From Teretinema zuelzerae (GTDB lineage Bacteria > Spirochaetota > Spirochaetia > Treponematales > Treponemataceae): 64,000 bases of DNA. The position numbers were made by a program, and so were the translations under genes. Positions 9,025 through 17,838 of the stretch are shown piece by piece. The stretch spans positions 1,116,001-1,180,000 of the forward strand of contig NZ_JAINWA010000003.1 in NCBI RefSeq assembly GCF_021021555.1. Direction: 5' to 3'. The notes beneath the pieces are model-generated. The model made no database searches, had not been told where the DNA came from, and saw nothing but the letters and a program-made list of their open reading frames with translations. The stretch's first letter is position 1; the number at the start of each line of letters is the position of its first letter.

Positions 9025-10398
9025 CTATTGTTGAGCCGAGAGGCGAATCTTCAAACGGCCCGAGGCGAGCCCGTTGAAGAAACGACCGCCCGCGAGAAAG
9101 GTGAAACCGAGGGACACAACCGACGAAATGAAAATGGCGATCATGACCGAGGACAGATTCCGGCCGACGACATAGGCGCCGATGAAGCAGGCCGGCACAT
9201 TGAATACGTAGATCCTGACGATGGTGAGGCCGAGACTCCATCCGGCGAAACCGGAGGACGAAAGAATGGTGTTTATCATGAATATCGGAACCGAAGCGAA
9301 CGAGGCGGCGGCCATCCACACGGTGATCTGTCCGGCAAGCGAGAGAATTCCGGGATCGCTCTGGAATACGGCGTACAGACGGGAGCTTGAGAGGACGAAA
9401 GCCAGCAGCAGAGAGCCGGTGACCGCGAGCCCCATGCCGGAAGAAACGGCGGCGGCTTTTTTCATGCGGGGAATGTCTCCCGCGCCGGCCGCCTGCCCCG
9501 CCAGGGAGGAAAGCGCGCTCGAGAGGGACCAGATCGGGATGAGGGCGATTTGCTCGAGGCGGGAGTAGAGGGTGAAGGCCGTCAGGATCATCGGATTGAT
9601 GTCCGTCATAATCCTGTTGTAGAAAATGAAGCTGATGGACGACAGAAAGTTGAGAACGCTCTGGGGAAGCCCCACGCGCAAAATTTCCCCGACGACGGGA
9701 AAGGAAACGTTCGAAGCTTTCCAATGAATTTTCACGCTCGAACCCGGAGCGAGGAAGACCGTTACCAGGTAGATGAAACTCATCGCGTTTCCGACGGCGG
9801 TCGCCAATCCGGCTCCGGCCACGCCCATCTTCAGAACGAAGATGAATATCGGGTCGAGTATAATATTGGCGACGGTGCCGATCATCATCGCGGTCATCAT
9901 GTAGCGGGTCCGGCCTTCGCCTTGCAGGATTCCGGTAAACACAGCGGAGAGCAGCATGAAGGGAACGGTCGGCAACAACCAGAGAAGGTAGGAAAGACCG
10001 TACTCCAGCAGCTTGCCTTGCCCGCCGAAGAGCGTAAGCAGCGGGGTAGCAAAAGGATACATGAGCCCCAGGATGATGATGCTGGCCGCGAGAGCGAGAA
10101 AGATGCCGCTCTCGGCAGTTCGATCCAATTCGTCGGTCTTGCCCGCCCCTATCGCCCGGGATACAAGCGACGAAACGCCTCCGGAGATGCCGAAGCTCGA
10201 CGCGAGAAAAATGAAAAAGAGCGGGAACACGAGGCCGGTCGATCCGACGAGCCAGGGATCGGCGGTGTCGATGCGCGCGATGAACCAGGTGTCCACCAGG
10301 CTGTAGAGAAGATTGAACGCCTGTCCGATCAGAACAGGAAGCGAAAGCCGCACGAGAACCGGGCCGATGGGACCGTTGCGAATATCTGTTGTACTCAT
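9025..10398 (-). CDS. MATE-family efflux transporter
   Basis: A 457-residue protein with about 12 hydrophobic segments in two homologous halves, as in MATE (NorM/DinF-like) antiporters. Family features: N-terminal GPIGPVLVRLSLPVLIGQAFNLLYSLVDTWFIAR region, GVSSLVSRAIGAG after the second segment and the equivalent SSLAGQAAGAGD in the second half. The likely role is Na+- or H+-driven export of drugs or metabolites across the inner membrane. No Shine-Dalgarno precedes ATG 10398; a promoter with its -10 box 8 nt upstream suggests a leaderless message. Confidence 0.92.
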   Translation of the reverse strand: MSTTDIRNGPIGPVLVRLSLPVLIGQAFNLLYSLVDTWFIARIDTADPWLVGSTGLVFPLFFIFLASSFGISGGVSSLVSRAIGAGKTDELDRTAESGIFLALAASIIILGLMYPFATPLLTLFGGQGKLLEYGLSYLLWLLPTVPFMLLSAVFTGILQGEGRTRYMMTAMMIGTVANIILDPIFIFVLKMGVAGAGLATAVGNAMSFIYLVTVFLAPGSSVKIHWKASNVSFPVVGEILRVGLPQSVLNFLSSISFIFYNRIMTDINPMILTAFTLYSRLEQIALIPIWSLSSALSSLAGQAAGAGDIPRMKKAAAVSSGMGLAVTGSLLLAFVLSSSRLYAVFQSDPGILSLAGQITVWMAAASFASVPIFMINTILSSSGFAGWSLGLTIVRIYVFNVPACFIGAYVVGRNLSSVMIAIFISSVVSLGFTFLAGGRFFNGLASGRLKIRLSAQQ

Positions 10399-10406
10399 AG
10401 GGAAAG

Positions 10407-10435
10407 AAGGTAGTTCAAGATTTTTTTTGTTTCAA
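10407..10435 (-). promoter_or_regulatory. Promoter of the MATE gene; predicted leaderless
   Basis: Minus strand: TTGAAA (10430-10435), 17-nt spacer, TACCTT (10407-10412), then 8 nt to the ATG at 10398. The -10 box is weak but the -35 and spacing are good. Confidence 0.45.
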
Positions 10436-10491
10436 GCGGAAATTAATAAATGGTCGGTAATTTTTAAAAAAGGACTATCCGAAGAGGACAA

Positions 10492-10527
10492 TAAAAAAGC
10501 CCCCTCCGCGCAGATGCGAGAGGGAGC
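10492..10527 (-). terminator. Terminator after clpP
   Basis: Minus strand: GCTCCCTC pairs with GAGGGGGC (one G-U pair) around a 13-nt loop, then six T. It lies about 75 nt past the clpP stop. The ~200 nt between clpP and the MATE gene hold this hairpin and the MATE promoter; nothing else is seen. Confidence 0.7.
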
Positions 10528-10600
10528 CGTATTACAGCCGAACCGCTAACAAGACAGTGTTCCCGGGTCACAACGCCGTTGCGAGCGCCGGACCTGAACA

Positions 10601-11245
10601 TCAGGGAAGTTCGGCGCGGGAGGTTATCACCTTGGAAATGAGACCGTAGGAGGCCGCCTCGGGGGCGCTCATCCAGAAATCACGGTCGGTGTCTTTGGAA
10701 ACCTTTTCGATGGAAAGTCCGGTTTCCGCGGCGATCAGTTCGTTGATTCTAACGCGCATTTTCTCGAGCTCGAGGGCGTGAATCTCGATTTCAGTCGCGA
10801 CTCCCTTGATGCCGGAAAGCGGCTGGTGAATGAGGTAGTGGCTGTTCGGCAGGCCGAAACGGCGCTCCCTGGGAGCGGCGAGCAGGATGATGGAGCCGGC
10901 GCTTGCGACAAGGCCCATGCCAACGGTGATTACCGGGGCCTTGATGAAGCGGATCATGTCGAAAATTGCGTAGCCCGCGTCCGCGTCTCCTCCGGGGGAG
11001 TCGATGAAGATGCGGATCGGTTCATCGGAATCGGCTTCGAGAACCAGGAGCTGGCGGACGATTTTCTCCGCAAGGGGTTTGTTGATTTCGCCGGATAAAA
11101 GGATTTGGCGGGTTTTCAGGAACTTGTGCGCGAAGGGATCCATTCCTTCGGTTTTTTCGGACTTTTCTTCGTCTTCCGATTCTTCTTCGTTTCTGACCGC
11201 GAGGATGGGGCGTATTTTTTTCCCGTTCTGATAGGGTGTATGCAC
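10601..11245 (-). CDS. clpP: ATP-dependent Clp protease proteolytic subunit (ClpP family)
   Basis: A ClpP serine protease; with a ClpA/C/X ATPase it degrades unfolded or tagged proteins. The catalytic serine is in VASAGSIILL (family GxxASMG-type position), histidine in NSHYLIHQP, and aspartate in DTDRDFWMSAPEA. The frame is open to a TTG at 11311, but GTG 11245 has Shine-Dalgarno AAGGAG at good distance, so I take 214 residues. An acidic stretch (EESEDEEKSEKTEG) precedes the usual ClpP core, making the N-terminus longer than in housekeeping ClpP; it may be a second, variant ClpP. Confidence 0.9.
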   Translation of the reverse strand: MHTPYQNGKKIRPILAVRNEEESEDEEKSEKTEGMDPFAHKFLKTRQILLSGEINKPLAEKIVRQLLVLEADSDEPIRIFIDSPGGDADAGYAIFDMIRFIKAPVITVGMGLVASAGSIILLAAPRERRFGLPNSHYLIHQPLSGIKGVATEIEIHALELEKMRVRINELIAAETGLSIEKVSKDTDRDFWMSAPEAASYGLISKVITSRAELP

Positions 11246-11315
11246 AGGGATCTCCTTGAAATATGACTGGAAGAGGACGGCCGGGGCCGGCCTTATGCCG
11301 CTTCCAGACAATGTA

Positions 11316-14300
11316 CTAAAATTCCGCGTATAAGTACAGGGCTTTTTTCGGAACGGTTACCGGCCGGCCGCCTTCCGCTCCCGCGCGCGCGCCTGAGTCT
11401 CCCTTGAGCACGCCTGTTTCATCGCAGACAAGGCGCCAGGGGCCTCCCTTGAACGACGAGGGAAGCGCGACGATCTGCGGGATTTCCGCCGGATTGACCA
11501 GAACGCAGACGCCCTTCCATGCGTCCTGAACCGCATCCCCGTCGATGGTCCAGCCGAGTATGGGCGGGGCCGCAAGGCAGGACGCCGATTCGGCGGACGT
11601 TCCGGCGGCGGAATCGGCGGAGACGGCACCGTTTCCGGCTGCGGGATGAGGAGCGGGCTGTGAGGCGCTCTCCAAGAAGGAAAGTGACCGGGCAACCGCT
11701 TCGGCTGTTCCGAGCCGGAACAGGGGGTGAGCCTTCCGCAGGGCGATGAGGCCGCGCGTATATTCCACGACAGAGTCTTTTTCAGCCCGGCGGCTCCAGT
11801 CGAGGGCGTTGACGGCGTCTCCGAGGTTGTAGGTATTGTGGGAGAACGCCCGTTTTTTATCGCTCGTGCGCCACAGGTCGTAGAGGTCGGGGTGTTCTGC
11901 CAGAATGGAAGGAGGTATCTCCTTCGTGCGCAGAAATTCCATGCCCGCGTGAAGGATGGGCATTCCCTGGGACAGGACGACGAGGGCGATCGACAGCTTG
12001 GCGAGCGCTTCGTAGCGGGACTCGTCGGCTCGTTCCTCTACCAGGACAAGCTTATCGTAGAGCGTGGCGTTGTCGTGAATCTCCGCGTAATTGACCGAGG
12101 TTCCGGGATGGTCCGACCAGGGATTCGGATTGGCAGTGCCGTCCACCTTCCGGTTATGCACCTGGGGATGGAAGACCGCGCCGACCAGACCGAATTTAAC
12201 GGCTTCGCGATGGCTTCCGTCGTGGACGAATCCTCCTTCCATGGCGTTGAACACCGGACCCTTTATTCCGCAGCGGAAGGCGTCGTTGAAGAAACCGATG
12301 CCGGGCATCTTCCGGGCTTCCTTCATGCTCGCGCCGACCATTTTACCGGCGCGGTACATGTCCCAGCCTTCGCCGTATACCAGCACATCCCCTTTGATCC
12401 TGCGCAGCTCGCGCATGATTTCGTTCATGGTTTCCACATCGTGGAGGCCCATGAGGTCGAAGCGGAAGCCGGATAGCTTATACCGGGAAAGCCACCAGCA
12501 CAGGGACTGTTTCATGTACTCCCGGAACATGACGCGCTCGCTCGCGGTATCGTCTCCGGCCCCGGAATAGCTGTCCACGCGGAAGTAATAGCCGGGGACG
12601 CAGATGCCGAGGGGATGGTTCTGGGCAGCGGGCACGTGGTTGTACACGACGTCCATAATGACGCCCATTCCGGCCGCCGCGTAGTCCCGGACGAGGGTTT
12701 TCAGTTCGCGGATTCTGGCGGCTCCGTCCGAAGGATCGGACGAATACGAGCCCTCCGGAACCGAGTAGTTCCCGGGGTCGTAGCCCCAGTTGTATGCGCC
12801 GGAAACAAAACGCGAGCGGTACTCGGGATCGCGGGAACGGCTCTCGTCGACGCTGGAAAAATCGAAGACCGGCATGAGCTGCACGTGGGTGAAGCCCATC
12901 GTTTTCAGATGGTCGAAGCCGGTGGAAAAGCCCTTGAAAGAAGTTCCGGCAAGGGCCGCGCCTTCGTATGTCCGGCGGCTGGATTCAGGGCCGTCCCAGG
13001 TCGGGGACGAGGTGAGATCCGCGACGTGAACCTCGCAAACGACCGCGTCGCTCGGCGAACCGAGAGAAGGGGCGGCCGTCTTGTTCCAGCCGGGAGGATC
13101 GGTCGCCTCGGGGTCGACGACCTGGGACCGCAGTCCGTTGCATCCGCAGGCGCGCGCGTACGGATCGGGGGACTCGCGCGTGATTCCGTGCGCCGTAACC
13201 CGCCAGGCGTAATAGAGCCCGTGCTGGTCGCCCGGAAGAGAACGATCCCAGATTCCGGCCCTTCCTTCCTGGACTGTGCCTTCCCGGGCGGGAAGAACGG
13301 CGTCGGGTTCCGCTGAAGAATCGCCGCGGTAGAGAACCAGCTGAACGTTCCGGGCCGTCGGAGCCCACAGGCGGAAGACGGTTTCATCGCGAGAATAGAC
13401 AGCGCCCAGCTCCGCCTTCGTCCGGTATTTCTCGATAAAATAATCGGAATCGAAAAACCATTCGAGGGCCGCGGCGTTCGAGCCTCCTCCGTGCGGGCTT
13501 TTCATTCTCCCGGATAAAATCAGCTGTTCAAGCCAGTCGTCTCGATGTATAGCGCCGCAGAATTCTGCGTCGAAGCGGCGGGCGGGAAAGGACGGAGGAA
13601 AGGAGACGCCGGGTTCGGCGGCAGGCAAAAGGAATTCCAGGCTCTTGTCCGCTTCCAGCAGGCGGCCGCAGACCATGAGCGGGCGTAGGGAGAGACGGGA
13701 TCCCGTTTTATCAGGCGAGACGCCGGGATTCCATAGAAGAGAGCACCACACGCCCCCGTCGGCATCAGGACGGCGCAGCTCGATCGACAGCTTCCATCCC
13801 GGCCCGAAAAAGACTTCGGCGGCGACCCGGTTCATTCCCAGGGGAAGACAGGGGCGCAGTTCGATCTGGCGATCGATGAGCCGGGGATTGAAACCGACAA
13901 GGTCCTGAAAGGCGTTTCGGGCGAATTCAGAAACGCTCCATGCCTGGGACCAGGTTCCCGAAAGAACAGGTTTGCCGTCCGCGCCGGGCTCCGCATGGAT
14001 GTTTTCGCTCAAGGAGCCCGCGCAGCCGTCTTCCAGAATCATGCGGGCTTCTTCCCTCAAAAGGGCGGCCGCGAGATCGGGAAGCGTCCCTGATCCGGTG
14101 CCGGCGCGGGTTTGGGACAGGGCGGCGGCGGTTACGTAGGGACCGGTGTTCCACACCCAGATTGTTCCGTTATGATAAGCCGCGTCCTTGTGGTAGCGGC
14201 CGGGATACTCGTGGCGGGGATGAAAGAGGGGATCCTCCGGGGAGAGGCTGAACAGGCCGAACGGTGAAGCGAGTTCGCGGGTGACGTTTTCCAGCACGGC

Positions 14301-15821
14301 GTCGGACTGCGCGGCGTCCAGAAGGGCAGTTTCAAAGCCCTCTTTTCCCGAGGTTTGCGGGGAATCCAATATCGCCGGAGCGGTGAGCGCGAACAGCTGA
14401 TTCGGCCGTACGCGGAAATCCCGAAGCCATTCGCCGTGAGGCCCGGGGGGAAGATGATCCGCCAGGGCTTTTCTCGACGGACACCAGAATAGACGGCGGA
14501 AAGAGTCTTTCACCCTCCGGGCCTGAGCCGCGCGTTCCTCTGCGAGAGCGGGAAAGCCTTTCAGCCGGGCGATGCGGGATCCGATGACGAGGGCCGTATA
14601 CCACAAGCTTTGAATATCGTTCGCCCGGTCCCCGCGGGGAGACCAGGGCTCGTTGCCTCTGATGCGGGCGTCCATCCAGGTGTCCGCGTCGCCGTGGAGA
14701 AGCAAACCGTTCGAGTCCGTGCGGCGCGTGGCGTCCGACTGAAGGGCCAGATCGACGGTCGGACCGAGCTCCTCGAGAATCTCGAGATCTCCGGTATACT
14801 GCAGATACTCCCAGAGAGAACGGATGAACCAGAGAGTTCCGTCTGCCGTATTATATATAACGTCGTTCGATCCGCGGAACCGGTTGGGAATCCGTCCCCA
14901 GTCAGGACTCTCCGGATCCTTATTCTGATGGCAGGCGAAGGAGACGAGAACTTCTCTGGCTTCCTTAAACCTGCCGGACGTCAGCAGAATGCCGGAAAGA
15001 GCGATGAAGGTATCGCGGCCCCAGTTATCCCTGAACCAGGGAAGCCCGGCCCATATGCCGGGGCCGTGGTCGTTGACGGCGAGCATCCAGCCGGAAAAAC
15101 GAGCCCATTTTACCGCGGAATCGAAGGCAGGATCGCCTGTATCGAGGGCGCAGGAATCAACGAATTCTGCAACACTTTTCCGATGGGCGCACACCGCGTC
15201 CGAGGCGGCGAGAAACGCGGCTTTCGCGCAGGCGCGCTCGGGCGTCGATTCGAAAGCGAGATACCATCCCGGATTGGTCGAACCTTCGGCGTAAAGCACA
15301 GCGCGGTCCCGGTCCGGAGATTCCACGGTGAAGGGAGAAACGGAGGCGATCGCGGCGCCCGCATGATTGTGCCACACGACGGCCGACCCGTGCTCTGCCC
15401 GGGTCCAGCGGCCTCCTGAAAGAGAGGAATCGAATACAAGGCCGAAGCCCGCGTGGGGAACGGCCGCTGAACCGCGGGATGAATCGAATACGCGGGAGGC
15501 AGAAAGGGAGAGCCAGAACGCCTGTTCATTTATCAGAAGGGAGACGTGAAGCCCGAGCGAGCCGGAAGGATGGGCGGAGCTGGGGCGGTTGAAAATGACG
15601 GTCATGCCCTCGGGCCGGACAAGGGTCTCAGCGGCGTTGATCCGGTATAAGTCGGCGTGGTCCTCCGGACAGAGGAACACATCCGCAAGATAGCGGGTCT
15701 CTCCGCGGAAATACCCCCCGCCGCAGGAGTCGGCGGAACAGGAGAGAAGCTCGAAATAGCCGTTTTTCCGATCAGTCCATGCCATTCTGCGGGAATCGCC
15801 CGGAAGAATACGTATCATCAT
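11316..15821 (-). CDS. Fusion of GH133 amylo-alpha-1,6-glucosidase and GH13 type I pullulanase
   Basis: A 1501-residue protein joining two different alpha-1,6-debranching enzymes. Residues about 1-740 are a glycogen-debranching GH133 module: GIWAGLPWF and NWGRDTFIALSG (about 255-275), NTADGTLWFIRSLWEY, DADTWMDA, RPNQLFALT, YHNGTIWVWNTG, and GTWSQAWSVSEFAR. From about 800 on is a GH13 pullulanase: YNWGYDPGNYSVPEGSY (about 1008), VVYNHV, GFRFDLMGLHD with the nucleophile Asp (about 1120), VYGEGWD with the acid Glu (about 1150), and AEIHDN (about 1248). All catalytic residues of both halves are present. No signal peptide, so probably cytosolic, acting on glycogen or imported maltodextrins. Start ATG 15821 is chosen from the promoter and the end of homology; the frame is open further upstream. 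Confidence 0.88.
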   Translation of the reverse strand: MMIRILPGDSRRMAWTDRKNGYFELLSCSADSCGGGYFRGETRYLADVFLCPEDHADLYRINAAETLVRPEGMTVIFNRPSSAHPSGSLGLHVSLLINEQAFWLSLSASRVFDSSRGSAAVPHAGFGLVFDSSLSGGRWTRAEHGSAVVWHNHAGAAIASVSPFTVESPDRDRAVLYAEGSTNPGWYLAFESTPERACAKAAFLAASDAVCAHRKSVAEFVDSCALDTGDPAFDSAVKWARFSGWMLAVNDHGPGIWAGLPWFRDNWGRDTFIALSGILLTSGRFKEAREVLVSFACHQNKDPESPDWGRIPNRFRGSNDVIYNTADGTLWFIRSLWEYLQYTGDLEILEELGPTVDLALQSDATRRTDSNGLLLHGDADTWMDARIRGNEPWSPRGDRANDIQSLWYTALVIGSRIARLKGFPALAEERAAQARRVKDSFRRLFWCPSRKALADHLPPGPHGEWLRDFRVRPNQLFALTAPAILDSPQTSGKEGFETALLDAAQSDAVLENVTRELASPFGLFSLSPEDPLFHPRHEYPGRYHKDAAYHNGTIWVWNTGPYVTAAALSQTRAGTGSGTLPDLAAALLREEARMILEDGCAGSLSENIHAEPGADGKPVLSGTWSQAWSVSEFARNAFQDLVGFNPRLIDRQIELRPCLPLGMNRVAAEVFFGPGWKLSIELRRPDADGGVWCSLLWNPGVSPDKTGSRLSLRPLMVCGRLLEADKSLEFLLPAAEPGVSFPPSFPARRFDAEFCGAIHRDDWLEQLILSGRMKSPHGGGSNAAALEWFFDSDYFIEKYRTKAELGAVYSRDETVFRLWAPTARNVQLVLYRGDSSAEPDAVLPAREGTVQEGRAGIWDRSLPGDQHGLYYAWRVTAHGITRESPDPYARACGCNGLRSQVVDPEATDPPGWNKTAAPSLGSPSDAVVCEVHVADLTSSPTWDGPESSRRTYEGAALAGTSFKGFSTGFDHLKTMGFTHVQLMPVFDFSSVDESRSRDPEYRSRFVSGAYNWGYDPGNYSVPEGSYSSDPSDGAARIRELKTLVRDYAAAGMGVIMDVVYNHVPAAQNHPLGICVPGYYFRVDSYSGAGDDTASERVMFREYMKQSLCWWLSRYKLSGFRFDLMGLHDVETMNEIMRELRRIKGDVLVYGEGWDMYRAGKMVGASMKEARKMPGIGFFNDAFRCGIKGPVFNAMEGGFVHDGSHREAVKFGLVGAVFHPQVHNRKVDGTANPNPWSDHPGTSVNYAEIHDNATLYDKLVLVEERADESRYEALAKLSIALVVLSQGMPILHAGMEFLRTKEIPPSILAEHPDLYDLWRTSDKKRAFSHNTYNLGDAVNALDWSRRAEKDSVVEYTRGLIALRKAHPLFRLGTAEAVARSLSFLESASQPAPHPAAGNGAVSADSAAGTSAESASCLAAPPILGWTIDGDAVQDAWKGVCVLVNPAEIPQIVALPSSFKGGPWRLVCDETGVLKGDSGARAGAEGGRPVTVPKKALYLYAEF

Positions 15822-15828
15822 GAAGCTT

Positions 15829-15857
15829 ATGATAGCAGGAGAATTGCGAAATCTCAA
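15829..15857 (-). promoter_or_regulatory. Promoter of the debranching fusion; predicted leaderless
   Basis: Minus strand: TTGAGA (15852-15857), 17-nt spacer, TATCAT (15829-15834), then 7 nt to ATG 15821. There is no Shine-Dalgarno for this ATG or the next two, which supports a leaderless start. Confidence 0.6.
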
Positions 15858-15934
15858 GGTAAAGCGGTTTACCTGCCAGAAAAAAAGACATATACTCCGT
15901 TGCATCGGGCTTTTTTCCCGATCTGGAGGACAGG

Positions 15935-17761
15935 ATGAAGATGAATGCCGCGGCAGTATATCATCATTGCGGCGACGCCTGGTGTTCGGCATTGGACGCC
16001 GAAACCCTATTGATTCGCATCAGAACAGCGCGGGACGACATCGACCGCATAGACCTGGTCTACGCAGATCCCTTTGAATGGGATCGAAGCGGAACAGAAG
16101 CGCACTGGAACAGCGTTCTTTCTCCCATGGCCATATGCGGAAAAACCGCCGTCCATGATTACTGGGAGGCGCGGATTTCCCCTCCCTACGGCAGGCTGAA
16201 ATACTGGTTCATCCTGAATAAGGGCCGCCAGGCCTACGAATTCGGCGAGAAGGGAATCGTGGAGACGGTGGACCGGTGGAATACCTGGAACACCTTCATC
16301 TTCCCCTACATCCAGCCGACTGAAGTTTTCCATGCCCCGGACTGGGTAGCGGGCACGGTGTGGTACCAGATTTTTCCCGAGCGGTATCACAACGGAAACG
16401 GGGATCTCAATCCACGGAACACCCTCCCCTGGCACCACGGGCCGGTCACCAACGGGGAGTTCTACGGCGGAAATCTTCCCGGCATTACCGCGAAGCTCGA
16501 TCATATCGCGGAGCTCGGCTTCACCGGAATCTATCTCACGCCCATCTTCGATTCGCCGTCCGTTCACAAATACGACACCCGCGATTATATGAAGATCGAT
16601 CCTGCATTCGGCTCCGAGGGGGATTTGAAGGAACTGGTCAGAAAGGCGCATGCCAAAGGAATACGGGTGATTCTCGACGCGGTGTTCAATCACAGCGGGC
16701 GAAGTTTCGGCCCCTGGCAGGATGTACTGGAGAAAGGCGAGGAATCCCGGTATCGCGACTGGTTCGTCATCAAGGGTTTTCCGATTTTCGGCCGCGACCC
16801 CGAGACAGGTGCGGCTCTTTCCGATACGGGTGATTCCCACGGAACGAACCTGAGAACCTTCGCCTTCACCACGGGCATGCCGAAGCTGAACACGACGAAT
16901 CCGGAAGTCAGAGAGTATCTCCTGAACGTCGCGGAATACTGGATTAGAACCTGCGACATAGACGGCTGGCGGCTGGACGTCGCAAACGAGGTCGACCACG
17001 AATTCTGGCGGCATTTCCGGAAGAGGGTCAAGGCGGTCAAGAGAGATGCCTTCATAGTCGGGGAAATCTGGCACCATTCTATGGACTGGCTGCGCGGAGA
17101 CCAGTACGACGCCATCATGAACTATCACTTCGGCCAGGCCGTCGTCGATTTTTTGAACGAGTCGGCCGAAATACCGGACGCCCTGGCGCTCGCTCACCGC
17201 TTCACGACGCTGGAAATGTCGTACCCGCCGAACGTGGTGCGAAACAGCTTCAATCTTCTGGACTCCCACGACACGCCGCGGTTGATCCATCAAGTGAAGG
17301 ACAACATCGAAGCCGCGCGGCAGGCATGGCTCCTGCTCGCGGTTCTGCCGGCTCCGCCGTGTTTCTATTACGGAAGCGAATTCGGAATCACCGGCGGCTA
17401 CGATCCGGACTGCCGGCGCTGCATGCCCTGGGACGCCTCAGGCCAAACTCCCGGACAGTTCGGATTCATCAAAGAGATCGTCGCGCTCCGCAAGGACAAC
17501 AGCGTTCTGATCAACCGGGGAAAGCGCGAGTGGCTCGCAAGCCGGAAAACGCCCGGACTCTTCGGCGTGCGGATTACCGAAAGCCCGGACACGAAGGGAC
17601 TCATCCCCGAAGGAAAGCCCCGTTCCATAACAGTGCTCATAAACCGGAGTAAAAAGGACGCCTCTGGAAAAGACCTTTCAGCCCTCCTCCTCCCCGGCGA
17701 AATCGACGATCAAGCCTTCCGCAGGCTCGCGCCGAACGGCTTCGCCTGGCGCGCAAAATAA
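15935..17761 (+). CDS. GH13 alpha-glucosidase/cyclomaltodextrinase-neopullulanase type
   Basis: A 608-residue alpha-amylase family enzyme with an N-terminal beta domain (1-125), as in GH13 subfamily 20 (cyclomaltodextrinase, neopullulanase, maltogenic amylase). Barrel motifs: WYQIFPERYHNG start, DAVFNHSG (region I), GWRLDVANEVDHEFW with nucleophile Asp (about 348), VGEIWHH with acid Glu (about 376), LLDSHDTPR (about 443). No signal peptide, so an intracellular role on maltodextrins is likely. Shine-Dalgarno GGAGGA before ATG 15935. Divergent from the debranching fusion with about 110 bp between them, suggesting joint control. Confidence 0.92.
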   Translation: MKMNAAAVYHHCGDAWCSALDAETLLIRIRTARDDIDRIDLVYADPFEWDRSGTEAHWNSVLSPMAICGKTAVHDYWEARISPPYGRLKYWFILNKGRQAYEFGEKGIVETVDRWNTWNTFIFPYIQPTEVFHAPDWVAGTVWYQIFPERYHNGNGDLNPRNTLPWHHGPVTNGEFYGGNLPGITAKLDHIAELGFTGIYLTPIFDSPSVHKYDTRDYMKIDPAFGSEGDLKELVRKAHAKGIRVILDAVFNHSGRSFGPWQDVLEKGEESRYRDWFVIKGFPIFGRDPETGAALSDTGDSHGTNLRTFAFTTGMPKLNTTNPEVREYLLNVAEYWIRTCDIDGWRLDVANEVDHEFWRHFRKRVKAVKRDAFIVGEIWHHSMDWLRGDQYDAIMNYHFGQAVVDFLNESAEIPDALALAHRFTTLEMSYPPNVVRNSFNLLDSHDTPRLIHQVKDNIEAARQAWLLLAVLPAPPCFYYGSEFGITGGYDPDCRRCMPWDASGQTPGQFGFIKEIVALRKDNSVLINRGKREWLASRKTPGLFGVRITESPDTKGLIPEGKPRSITVLINRSKKDASGKDLSALLLPGEIDDQAFRRLAPNGFAWRAK

Positions 17762-17796
17762 AAAAAAAGCTGTCCGGTCCTTTCGGACCGGACAGC
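17760..17796 (-). terminator. Terminator after the 612-residue lipoprotein gene
   Basis: Minus strand: GCTGTCCGGTCC pairs with GGACCGGACAGC around a 4-nt loop (17769-17796), then nine T (17768-17760). The T run overlaps the stop of the convergent GH13 gene. On the plus strand there is no T run. Confidence 0.85.
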
Positions 17797-17838
17797 GGCT
17801 ATCCATGGGGGGCCATGGAAAACGCTCGATTCTAAATG

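Noticed and set aside
16007-17293. 428-codon minus-strand frame over the GH13 gene
   Set aside because: Antisense shadow of a clear alpha-amylase family gene.
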